From assembly GCA_017620315.1 (NCBI GenBank), contig JAFZQQ010000314.1, positions 1-5,136 of the forward strand: a stretch of 5,136 nt of DNA. The letters are read 5' to 3'. The notes below the pieces were generated by a model. That model was not told where the DNA came from. It was given only the letters and a program-made list of their open reading frames with translations, and made no database searches. The stretch's first letter is position 1. Each line of letters opens with the position of its first letter. The position numbers and the translations under genes are program-made. The DNA is from Oscillospiraceae bacterium (GTDB lineage: Bacteria > Bacillota > Clostridia > Oscillospirales > Oscillospiraceae). This document shows positions 1 through 5,123 of this stretch, one piece after another.

Positions 1-196
1 CGCCGCGATCAATGCGTTTTTACGGCAGCTTCCCGAGCGGAACCGGCAGCTCTTTTTGTGCCGCTACTGGTATTCCGACAGCGTATCGGACATCGCGGAG
101 CGTTTCGGTATGAAGGAAAACGCGGTCAGCAAATCGCTCGGCCGCACCCGCGCGGCGCTCCGAGAGCACTTGCAAAAAGGAGGTTTTAACCTGTGA
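1..196 (+). CDS. ECF-like sigma-70 family RNA polymerase sigma factor, C-terminal part (5' end outside window)
   Basis: The frame starting at base 2 encodes 64 residues before a TGA at 194-196. They read as sigma-70 region 4: a first helix (about 1-20, AAINAFLRQLPERNRQLFLC), then a helix-turn-helix (about 21-52) containing YWYSDSVSDIAERFGM and KENAVSKSLGRTRAAL. Region 4 binds the -35 element of promoters; SDIAERFGM and AVSKSLGRTR are the two helices of the motif. This is a cytoplasmic protein. Regions 2 and any earlier part lie outside the window, so the sub-group cannot be fixed, but the short tail after region 4 fits ECF-type or small sigma factors. Its stop overlaps the GTG start of the next gene (GTGA), so the two are probably co-translated and functionally linked. 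The class is fairly certain; the regulon is unknown. Confidence 0.88.
   Translation, partial: AAINAFLRQLPERNRQLFLCRYWYSDSVSDIAERFGMKENAVSKSLGRTRAALREHLQKGGFNL
178..183 (+). promoter_or_regulatory. Ribosome binding site for the downstream membrane protein, inside the sigma factor gene
   Basis: AGGAGG lies 9 nt before the GTG at 193 and within the last codons of the sigma factor gene. It supports the GTG start and translational coupling of the two genes. Confidence 0.8.
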
Positions 197-1155
197 AGGC
201 ACTGACTTTGTATCAACTCATCGGTGACGTCGACGATAAACTGGTTGCCGAAGCGCGTCCCGAGCGCAAGCATCGGCGGCACATCCGTCCCCTGCTGCTC
301 GCCGCCGTGATCGCGTTGCTGCTCGCGGGCTTTGCGGAGGCGACGCAGGGCAGCATCAGCAACCTGTTTGCGCCGCTCTTCAGAAGCTCACGGACGGAGA
401 TCATTGACAACATCGGTCGTCCGGTGAGCGCGTCTGCCACGGCGGACGGCTATACGCTGAACGCGGACGCGGTTTTCGGAGACCGCCACCATTTGACCGT
501 GGCTTTTACGCTGACGCGGGATGACGGCGAGCCGCTGCCGCTCGGCGTCGATTTCGATGATTACTTCGACCCGCTTGATTATGGCTCCGGCTCCGTCCAA
601 ATGCATTGGGACCGGGCCGGGCTTCCCGAAAACCAGATGCGATACCTCGTGGAGATCGAAAGCGAGTTACCGCTGTTCTTCTTCCGTCGCCACGCGCATT
701 TTGCCTTCCAAGGGCTCAGTGCAGACGAAGATCATCTCTCGGACGGTTCCTGGGAACTGGCCTTCACGCTGCGCTACAGGGACGCAACGGTAAATGTCCC
801 CGTGGACGACATCACCGTCACCGACGAACTGGGCTGGACGTATACGATTCGCAAGGTGCAGCTCTCCCCGTTCAGCGTCACGATGGAGCTGGATATCCCG
901 AACTATTACTACACGATGGAGGAGGAAGAAGCGCGAAGCTACGGGATGGAACACAATTGGACGCATCTGCTGAACATATCGCTCCGCATGAAGGATGGCA
1001 GTGAATCGCCGTCCGTCTCGAACGGCGGTCAATCGGGCGGAGCGCTGAACGAGCCGACGCTCAAGGCGACCTATCATGGGCAGTTCGACCCGCCCGTCCC
1101 GCCGGATGAGGTGGAGGCGATCATCGTCTGCGGCACGGAGATCCCGGTCAAATAG
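193..1155 (+). CDS. DUF4179-like single-pass membrane protein, probable anti-sigma/sensor partner of the sigma factor
   Basis: This 320-residue protein starts at GTG, chosen because AGGAGG sits 9 nt upstream and the start overlaps the sigma factor stop. The N-terminal 31 residues are polar and basic (YQLIGDVDDKLVAEA, then RPERKHRRHIR) and should be cytoplasmic. One hydrophobic segment (about 33-49, PLLLAAVIALLLAGFAE) follows, and the remaining roughly 270 residues, rich in beta-type sequence, should lie outside. From memory, 'IG-x-x-DD-x-L-x-EA' before a single membrane segment is typical of Clostridia proteins encoded directly after ECF sigma factors and annotated as DUF4179-like or anti-sigma. 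No zinc-binding HxxxCxxC motif is present, so it is not a classical ZAS-type anti-sigma factor. An acidic patch (MEEEEARSYG, about 242-251) and a Ser/Gly linker (about 275-285) precede the conserved-looking C-terminus. The last 28 codons are duplicated at 3951-4037. Family membership is inferred; the role rests mainly on gene context. Confidence 0.72.
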   Translation: MKALTLYQLIGDVDDKLVAEARPERKHRRHIRPLLLAAVIALLLAGFAEATQGSISNLFAPLFRSSRTEIIDNIGRPVSASATADGYTLNADAVFGDRHHLTVAFTLTRDDGEPLPLGVDFDDYFDPLDYGSGSVQMHWDRAGLPENQMRYLVEIESELPLFFFRRHAHFAFQGLSADEDHLSDGSWELAFTLRYRDATVNVPVDDITVTDELGWTYTIRKVQLSPFSVTMELDIPNYYYTMEEEEARSYGMEHNWTHLLNISLRMKDGSESPSVSNGGQSGGALNEPTLKATYHGQFDPPVPPDEVEAIIVCGTEIPVK

Positions 1156-1215
1156 CATCACAGCGCGCAAAAGCGCCGCGAGGGTTCCGTCTCCCCCGCG
1201 GCGCTTTCTGCTTGT
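1069..1215 (+). repeat. Direct repeat, copy 1 (3' end of membrane-protein gene plus terminator)
   Basis: This 147-bp stretch recurs at 3951-4093 in the same orientation. It spans the last 28 codons, the TAG, and the whole terminator hairpin. The two copies differ at a few bases and by 4 nt in the hairpin loop. Likeness stops after CTGCTTGT. Confidence 0.9.
1170..1207 (+). terminator. Hairpin terminator after the sigma/membrane-protein operon, probably bidirectional
   Basis: An 11-bp perfect stem (AAAGCGCCGCG at 1170-1180 with CGCGGCGCTTT at 1197-1207) encloses a 16-nt loop. It begins 15 nt after the stop of the membrane-protein gene. On the + strand the tail is a weak T-rich run (TTTCTGCTTGTTT). 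Read on the - strand, the hairpin is followed by TTTT and lies about 54 nt after the ABC transporter stop, so it may end both converging transcripts. A closely related copy occurs at 4053-4084. Confidence 0.75.
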
Positions 1216-1260
1216 TTCATGGGTCAATTCATAATCTCATGTAGGCGGCAGCAAGATCGA

Positions 1261-2874
1261 CTACGCCAACAGCACGCCGCCCTTCATCTCCAACACCGCG
1301 TCCGCTCCTTGCAGCGCGGTCTGTGTTGCGTTGTGCGTCACGAGCAGCAGCGTGATGTCGGAAAGCCCACACAGCAGCGCTTCGATCTCCGCCGCGGTCT
1401 GCGCGTCGAGATGCGACGTGCTCTCGTCCATCAGCAAGATGGGCGTTTGGCGCACCAGCGCCCGCGCAATGGCGATACGCTGCTTCTCACCGCCGGAGAG
1501 ACAGTCGGCGTTGTTCTCCAACACCGTATGAATGCCCTGCTCCATCTCGCCGATGCGCGGTGCAAGCCCGACGCGTGAAAGCGCATCCGTGACCGTCGCC
1601 TCGTCGATGTCCTCGTAGAGCGCGACGTTTTGATAGACCGTGTCGTGGAACAAGAACGGCTCTTGGTCGATGTAGCAGATGGCCTGCGCGACGCTGCGGC
1701 GTGAGAGCTCGCGCAGCTCCGTGTCGTCCAAGTTCACCGCGCCGGAGTAGTCTGCGTTGATCCCCGCGAGGATCGAGAGCAGCGTCGACTTGCCCGAGCC
1801 GCTCTGCCCGACGATCAGATACTTCTTGCCAAGCTCAAAGTCGTAAGCAAGAGCGTCCAAAACCGTCTTATCGTCGTACCGACAGGTCAGATTGCGAACG
1901 CTCAGGCGATTCGGCACGGCGGTAAGCTCCTTCTTGCCGCCGGTGTCCTCATCCATGTCGAGAATGTCCTGTATCTTGCGAAACGGCTCCGCGGCAATCT
2001 TCAGCTTGGCAAGGTCGCTGACGAGATAGAGCGCCGGATTGCTGATATAGTGGGCAAGATTTGTGATGGCGACCACGACCGAGAGCCGCATGGAGCCGGT
2101 AATCATCAGATACCCGCCGAGGATAAAGACGCCGATGTAGGCAATTTGGTTGAAAACGTAGGAAAAGCTGCTGACGACTGCCTCGGTGAACTCACGCTTC
2201 TTCCACTTGTATTCGGTCTCGTCCAGCGAGCGCTTGTAGCGCTTCACGATTCTGTCCTCAATGTGGAAGATCCGCGCGGTCAGATAACCGGACAGCCCCT
2301 CCTGCAAGCGGTCCATGTACGGCTCGCGGCTCGCGGAATACTCCTCGCCCGCGCGATCCATCTTTTTGTCAAACAGCTCGGGGATAAACGCCTGCAAGAC
2401 CGTGAGCACGATCAGCATCGCTCCGATTTGCCAGCTATAGTAGAAGATGACGCCGAGCGCCGCGAGCATTGTCACCAGTTCCGTCGCCGAGTCGATGATG
2501 AAAAAGTAGGTCTCGCGGATGGTATCTACGTCCGTCTCAATGGTGGACAGATAGCTTGCCGTGCTGCGGCTGCGGAACTGTTTGACCCCAACGCGCATCA
2601 GCTTCCCAAACACGTCGGAGCGCATCGCAACGGCGGCGAATCGTGTGATGTTCATGCGAACGTGCTCCAGCGCGACGCCCAGCAGCGTATCCGCGAGCAG
2701 ATAGGCGATGAACAGCGCCGCACAGCCCGGCAGCGCCTCCAGATTGCCTGCAAGCGCGTTGTCGATGACCTGCGTGATGATCCACGTCACCGCCACATCG
2801 CAAACGGCTTTGAGCGGTGTTAGGATAAAGAACAAAGCGGTGTCTTTCCTGCTTGAAAACAAATATCGGTACAT
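1261..2874 (-). CDS. ABC transporter, half-size exporter with fused membrane and ATPase domains
   Basis: This 537-residue protein has an N-terminal membrane domain with about six hydrophobic segments (roughly 11-36, 50-74, 125-147, 150-168, 237-260, 265-287) followed by a complete nucleotide-binding domain. Visible ATPase elements: A-loop Tyr333, Walker A GQSGSGKST (356-364), Q-loop Gln404 (CYIDQEP), signature LSGGEKQR (459-466), Walker B ILLMDE (479-484) with catalytic Glu484, D-loop SHLD (487-490) and H-loop His514 (VTHN). All key residues are intact, so it should be an active ATPase working as a homodimer in the cytoplasmic membrane. The substrate cannot be read from the sequence; drugs, peptides or lipids are possible. 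I chose the ATG at 2874, 7 nt after the regulator stop, with GGCGGAG upstream. An ATG at 2916 would add 14 residues that overlap the regulator gene and look unlike the family. It is in an operon with the AraC/GyrI regulator. Confidence 0.93.
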   Translation of the reverse strand: MYRYLFSSRKDTALFFILTPLKAVCDVAVTWIITQVIDNALAGNLEALPGCAALFIAYLLADTLLGVALEHVRMNITRFAAVAMRSDVFGKLMRVGVKQFRSRSTASYLSTIETDVDTIRETYFFIIDSATELVTMLAALGVIFYYSWQIGAMLIVLTVLQAFIPELFDKKMDRAGEEYSASREPYMDRLQEGLSGYLTARIFHIEDRIVKRYKRSLDETEYKWKKREFTEAVVSSFSYVFNQIAYIGVFILGGYLMITGSMRLSVVVAITNLAHYISNPALYLVSDLAKLKIAAEPFRKIQDILDMDEDTGGKKELTAVPNRLSVRNLTCRYDDKTVLDALAYDFELGKKYLIVGQSGSGKSTLLSILAGINADYSGAVNLDDTELRELSRRSVAQAICYIDQEPFLFHDTVYQNVALYEDIDEATVTDALSRVGLAPRIGEMEQGIHTVLENNADCLSGGEKQRIAIARALVRQTPILLMDESTSHLDAQTAAEIEALLCGLSDITLLLVTHNATQTALQGADAVLEMKGGVLLA

Positions 2875-2881
2875 AATCTGC

Positions 2882-3787
2882 TTACTCCGCCTTGCTGACG
2901 GGCAGCCAGATTTCAACGTAGTGGGAATTGTTCACCGCGTCGTTTCCGTCCTCAAAGGGCCAGTGGATTACGCCGATTTCCGGTGCGTTGCGCAGAACGT
3001 ATCCGGAGGTGGGCAGCCACTCCGTCACGATCCTGCGACGCAGTGCGTCAACCAACGCCGTTGGGAACATACAGCGCTCCGTCTCGCAGACGAGGTATAG
3101 CCCCGCCGGAATCTGCAAATGTGTGTAACGCTTGGCGAAGTCACCGAGGTCGTCCTCAAAATCGTCCAGCGCCCACTTCGGCAGCGGATAGGCATAGTAA
3201 AAATCATATCCGCTGTCGCTGAAGTTGGTCATTACGGTGTAGGTCGTGTCGTGAATGCGGCTCATTCCCTCCAAAACGTACTGCTCCACCCTCGTTTCAC
3301 AGGCAAAGTTGTGATCCTGCTCCCCCTTGTCCAGCGGATTGCCGGAAAACCGGCGCTTGTAGCCAGTGAGCAGCATGGCGGGCTTTTCTTCCAATCTGTA
3401 TTGCATTTCGTTTCCTCCTTCCAGAGTCACCTTGATGTTCAGGCGGGAAAACGAGCGCAGCATAGCCCCGTTGCCGCGCGCCTGCGACGGGGTGATACCG
3501 TGGAAAGCCCGGAATGCCTTGGAAAAGCTGTCTGGACTGTCGTAGCCGCATTCCATTGCGACGTCGATGACTTTCGCGTTTCCGCTCGCGAGCTTCAAGC
3601 CTGCGGCACTGAGACGGCGGGAACGGACATACTCGGCAAGCGTATAACCGCAGAGAATGCTGAACACCCTCTGAAAGTGAAAGGGCGAAGAAGCGCTTTG
3701 CCGTGCGATATCGTCGTAGTCCAGTTCTTCGTTCAGGTGCTCTTCGACATAGTCGATCGCGCGCTGTATTCCGGTAATCCAATCCAT
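2882..3787 (-). CDS. AraC family transcriptional regulator with C-terminal GyrI-like effector-binding domain
   Basis: This 301-residue regulator has an N-terminal AraC DNA-binding domain (about 1-107) with two helix-turn-helix units: the first around 24-46 (DDIARQSASSPFHFQRVFS), the second around 73-97 (IDVAMECGYDSPDSFSKAFR), ending in the family's GITPSQAR. The rest (about 128-297) reads as a GyrI-like/SOUL-type small-molecule-binding domain: MQYRLEEKPAMLLTGYKRRF, IPAGLYLVCE, LPTSGYVLRNAPEIGV and the terminal YVEIWLPV. Proteins of this build usually sense amphipathic compounds and control exporter genes, which fits the ABC transporter starting 7 nt downstream. The start at 3787 is supported by AGGAGGG (3794-3800) 6 nt upstream; a longer version from an ATG at 3883 would add 32 residues with no family likeness and would overlap the promoter leader. 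A strong internal ribosome site lies before Met128. Confidence 0.92.
   Translation of the reverse strand: MDWITGIQRAIDYVEEHLNEELDYDDIARQSASSPFHFQRVFSILCGYTLAEYVRSRRLSAAGLKLASGNAKVIDVAMECGYDSPDSFSKAFRAFHGITPSQARGNGAMLRSFSRLNIKVTLEGGNEMQYRLEEKPAMLLTGYKRRFSGNPLDKGEQDHNFACETRVEQYVLEGMSRIHDTTYTVMTNFSDSGYDFYYAYPLPKWALDDFEDDLGDFAKRYTHLQIPAGLYLVCETERCMFPTALVDALRRRIVTEWLPTSGYVLRNAPEIGVIHWPFEDGNDAVNNSHYVEIWLPVSKAE
3404..3420 (-). promoter_or_regulatory. Internal ribosome binding site and ATG at the start of the GyrI-like domain
   Basis: On the - strand AAGGAGG (3420-3414) is followed after 7 nt by ATG (3406-3404), in frame with the regulator. The ATG is Met128, the first residue of the GyrI-like domain. 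The site matches the ribosome consensus at optimal spacing, at least as well as the gene's main start. It could give a separate 174-residue effector-binding protein. It may instead be a relic of a gene fusion, or simply the codons for Glu-Gly-Gly. Internal initiation is inferred, not shown. Confidence 0.5.
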
Positions 3788-3793
3788 CGTTAT

Positions 3794-3800
3794 CCCTCCT
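3794..3800 (-). promoter_or_regulatory. Ribosome binding site of the AraC-type regulator
   Basis: AGGAGGG on the - strand lies 6 nt before the ATG at 3787. It decides the start in favour of the 301-residue protein over the longer frame from 3883. Confidence 0.8.
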
Positions 3801-3844
3801 GACGAATACACCATAGCAGAAACATGGTAAGATTTCCCGACATT

Positions 3845-3860
3845 TTTTGTGATTACAAAA
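3845..3860. promoter_or_regulatory. Perfect inverted repeat in the operon leader, possible operator
   Basis: TTTTGT-gatt-ACAAAA is a perfect 6-bp inverted repeat with a 4-nt spacer. It lies between the predicted transcription start (about 3877) and the regulator's ribosome binding site. The position and size fit an operator for autoregulation or for another dimeric repressor. AraC-type proteins often bind asymmetric sites, so the binding protein is uncertain. A 6-bp A/T-rich repeat can also arise by chance. Confidence 0.35.
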
Positions 3861-3883
3861 CGGGTGAAAAGCTGTACGCGCAC

Positions 3884-3911
3884 AGTATAACATAGTGTTG
3901 GGATATGGCAA
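3884..3911 (-). promoter_or_regulatory. Promoter of the araC-ABC operon
   Basis: On the - strand TTGCCA (3911-3906) and TATACT (3889-3884) are separated by 16 nt; each hexamer has one mismatch to the housekeeping sigma consensus. A TG one base before the -10 makes it an extended -10 promoter. Transcription would begin near 3877, giving a leader of about 90 nt before the regulator ATG that contains the inverted repeat at 3845-3860. Confidence 0.65.
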
Positions 3912-3931
3912 GATAGTGGCCGTGATAGAGT

Positions 3932-4037
3932 AACGGCGGTTCCTCGGGCGACCTATCATGGGCGGTTCGACCCGCCCGTGCCGCCGGACGAGGTCGAGGC
4001 GATCATCGTCTGCGGCACGGAGATCCCGGTCAAATAG
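3932..4037 (+). pseudogene. Remnant of the 3' end of a DUF4179-like membrane-protein gene
   Basis: Positions 3951-4037 encode TYHGRFDPPVPPDEVEAIIV and so on to a TAG, matching the last 28 residues of the protein at 193-1155 with one change (Gln to Arg). I count four base differences over 87 bases, three of them silent. Further upstream, 3932-3950 matches 1021-1039 with three differences, but the 29 bases equivalent to 1040-1068 are missing, which breaks the frame. There is no start codon or ribosome site, and farther upstream the likeness fades into the araC promoter region. It is therefore a broken fragment, either from a duplication of the neighbouring gene or from a lost paralogue. Confidence 0.85.
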
Positions 4038-4093
4038 CATCACAGCGCGCAAAAGCGCCGCGAGGTCACTCCCCCGCGGCGCTTGCTGCTTGT
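3951..4093 (+). repeat. Direct repeat, copy 2, on the far side of the araC-ABC operon
   Basis: This is the second copy of the 1069-1215 repeat, 143 bp long and shifted by 2,882 bp. Together the copies bracket the complete araC-ABC operon and its promoter. No transposase, integrase or target-site duplication is visible at either edge, so the mechanism cannot be named from this window. Confidence 0.9.
4053..4084 (-). terminator. Hairpin terminator after the 209-residue gene, carried by the repeat
   Basis: A 10-bp stem (AAGCGCCGCG at 4053-4062 with CGCGGCGCTT at 4075-4084) encloses a 12-nt loop. Read on the - strand it starts 17-18 nt after the stop of the 4731-4102 gene and is followed by TTTT, including the stem's last bases. 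It is the copy of the 1170-1207 hairpin, apparently reused in the opposite direction. Confidence 0.7.
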
Positions 4094-4101
4094 ATTCCCT
4101 T

Positions 4102-4731
4102 TTACATCCAGATATTGACGCCCGCCTTGTAGTCGTCAAGGAGCTTGGTGTCAAACTTGTCGCCCCAGTCGTTCCAGTTGGCGTCCTTCTCCTTGATGTA
4201 CTTGCCGATACGCTCGGTCTCGCTCTCCCACACCTTGTTCATGGTGTTGAACGCGGCGGCGCGCTTGGAGGGATCGACGTCCTTGAGTTGCTCCTGAATG
4301 AGCTTGGCGCGATCTGCCTGAGACGTGGTCTTTCCCTCCACGCTGCCCTTTGCGTCCTCCAGCGCCAGCTTCTGCATCGCCTCGGTTGCCTTGTCGGAGA
4401 TCGGGGTATACTGCTCGCGGGCGGAGAATTTCGCCGTCTGCGCTGCGGCAGTCGCGTCGGAAGCGGCGGACGTCTGCCGGGTCGACGACGTGCCGGAGGT
4501 ATTCTGCACGCGCATCTGGTACTGCGCCATCTCGCGCACGGTGCGCCCCTGCAGGCCGGAAATTCCCATGCTCTGGAGCATATCGGATACTTTGTCGTCG
4601 GTCTGACCCGTGAGAGCGAAGCTGTTCGCGGATGAAAGCTGCGACTTCATCTGCGTCTGATAGCTGCTCGTGCCGCGGCTGACAAACTTGTACATCATCT
4701 GCTGCTGCCTGGCAAGCTGGCCGATGTTCAT
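4102..4731 (-). CDS. Uncharacterised 209-residue polar protein
   Basis: I do not recognise this protein. It has 209 residues, no membrane segment, no signal peptide and no cysteine. Residues 1-77 are Gln/Met-rich and probably helical (MNIGQLARQQQMMYKFVSRG at the start). A Ser/Thr/Ala-rich linker follows (about 78-98), and then a charged, probably helical C-terminal half ending in VNIWM. The C-terminal part is rich in Lys, Asp, Glu and Trp (KDANWNDWGDKFD). The start is supported by GAGAAGGAG (4749-4741), 9 nt before the ATG, and by a near-consensus promoter just upstream, so it is very likely a real, separately transcribed gene. The Gln/Ser-rich start recalls secreted or surface-appendage accessory proteins, but I see no motif that would justify a function. 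Confidence 0.8.
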   Translation of the reverse strand: MNIGQLARQQQMMYKFVSRGTSSYQTQMKSQLSSANSFALTGQTDDKVSDMLQSMGISGLQGRTVREMAQYQMRVQNTSGTSSTRQTSAASDATAAAQTAKFSAREQYTPISDKATEAMQKLALEDAKGSVEGKTTSQADRAKLIQEQLKDVDPSKRAAAFNTMNKVWESETERIGKYIKEKDANWNDWGDKFDTKLLDDYKAGVNIWM

Positions 4732-4778
4732 ACCATCACGCTCCTTCTCAAAAATCGCATTCGTATCCTTATATCATT

Positions 4779-4806
4779 ATTATAGTATTTCTCACGCAAT
4801 AGTCAA
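4779..4806 (-). promoter_or_regulatory. Strong promoter of the 209-residue gene
   Basis: On the - strand TTGACT (4806-4801) and TATAAT (4784-4779) are separated by 16 nt; the -10 is a perfect consensus and the -35 has one mismatch. The -35 overlaps the TGA stop of the upstream gene. Transcription would start near 4772, leaving a leader of about 40 nt with AAGGAG (4746-4741). Confidence 0.75.
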
Positions 4807-5123
4807 GAACATATATCAGGCTGATCCGCCGCTTCATTGCCACCGCTCTCCTGCTCTGTCAGGTACTCCGGCTTTGCCGCGATGAACCAGCGTCCCTTTT
4901 CGAGCCATAGGTATGCCTCTTTCCCGCTGATACGGCAGGTAAACCTATCCCCCACTCCGCCGGCCGACTGGCACGCGGCGCGACGGACGTCCGTCACCTT
5001 GTCCACGAGGTATTTGTGCTGCTCGTCGAACTCGATGATAAGCGGCGTGATCTTTCCGTTTTCATCGACGCGCAGAGTGACTGGCACGTATTTTCGGATG
5101 CGTCTCTCGTTCTTCTCTGCCAT
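4803..5123 (-). CDS. Small uncharacterised protein of a Clostridia-type conserved family
   Basis: This is a 106-residue protein with no membrane segment or signal peptide. Its core (about 11-86) shows YVPVTLRVDENGKITPLIIE, VTDVRRAACQSAGGVGDRFT, a CRISGKEAYLWLEKGRWF pattern, and then a loose acidic tail. From memory, small Clostridia proteins with the same order of elements (VPV...DG..P, Asp-Val-Arg-Arg-Ala, a GG-x-G turn, RI-x-GKE-x-YL, then an aromatic RWF) are common and are sometimes next to Y-family DNA polymerase genes; I have not verified this for the present protein. The RISGKEAYLWLEKGRWF end looks like beta strands of a small single-domain fold. The start is the ATG at 5123; only a weak GGGG lies 8 nt upstream, and the window ends 13 nt beyond, so any upstream partner is not visible. 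Function unknown. Confidence 0.75.
   Translation of the reverse strand: MAEKNERRIRKYVPVTLRVDENGKITPLIIEFDEQHKYLVDKVTDVRRAACQSAGGVGDRFTCRISGKEAYLWLEKGRWFIAAKPEYLTEQESGGNEAADQPDICS

Noticed and set aside
667..1227. A 186-residue frame on the - strand that shares a run of identical peptide with a frame at 3297-4154 on the same strand, suggesting a repeated gene family
   Set aside because: Both frames are antisense shadows. The shared peptide comes from the duplicated DNA (1069-1215 and 3951-4093), whose coding strand is the + strand.
2050..2823. A 257-residue frame on the + strand
   Set aside because: It lies opposite the ABC transporter membrane domain, is rich in Arg/His/Asp without a domain pattern, and has no good ribosome site. 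It is a shadow in GC-rich DNA.
2875..2916. A 14-residue N-terminal extension of the ABC transporter overlapping the regulator gene
   Set aside because: The added residues are unlike the family and are translated from the regulator's coding sequence; the ATG at 2874 fits the spacing and start of a coupled gene.
3788..3883. A 32-residue N-terminal extension of the AraC regulator from an ATG at 3883
   Set aside because: The extension covers the leader and reaches the -10 region of the promoter. The shorter start has an AGGAGGG site and matches the family's usual N-terminus.
1069..4093. An insertion sequence or composite transposon flanked by direct repeats
   Set aside because: There is no transposase, no terminal inverted repeats and no target duplication. 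The repeats are gene ends with terminators, not mobile-element ends.
3958..4635. A 225-residue + strand frame across the repeat and the 209-residue gene
   Set aside because: It is Leu/Arg/Gly-rich without motifs, antisense to a gene with its own promoter and ribosome site, and begins out of frame with the remnant.
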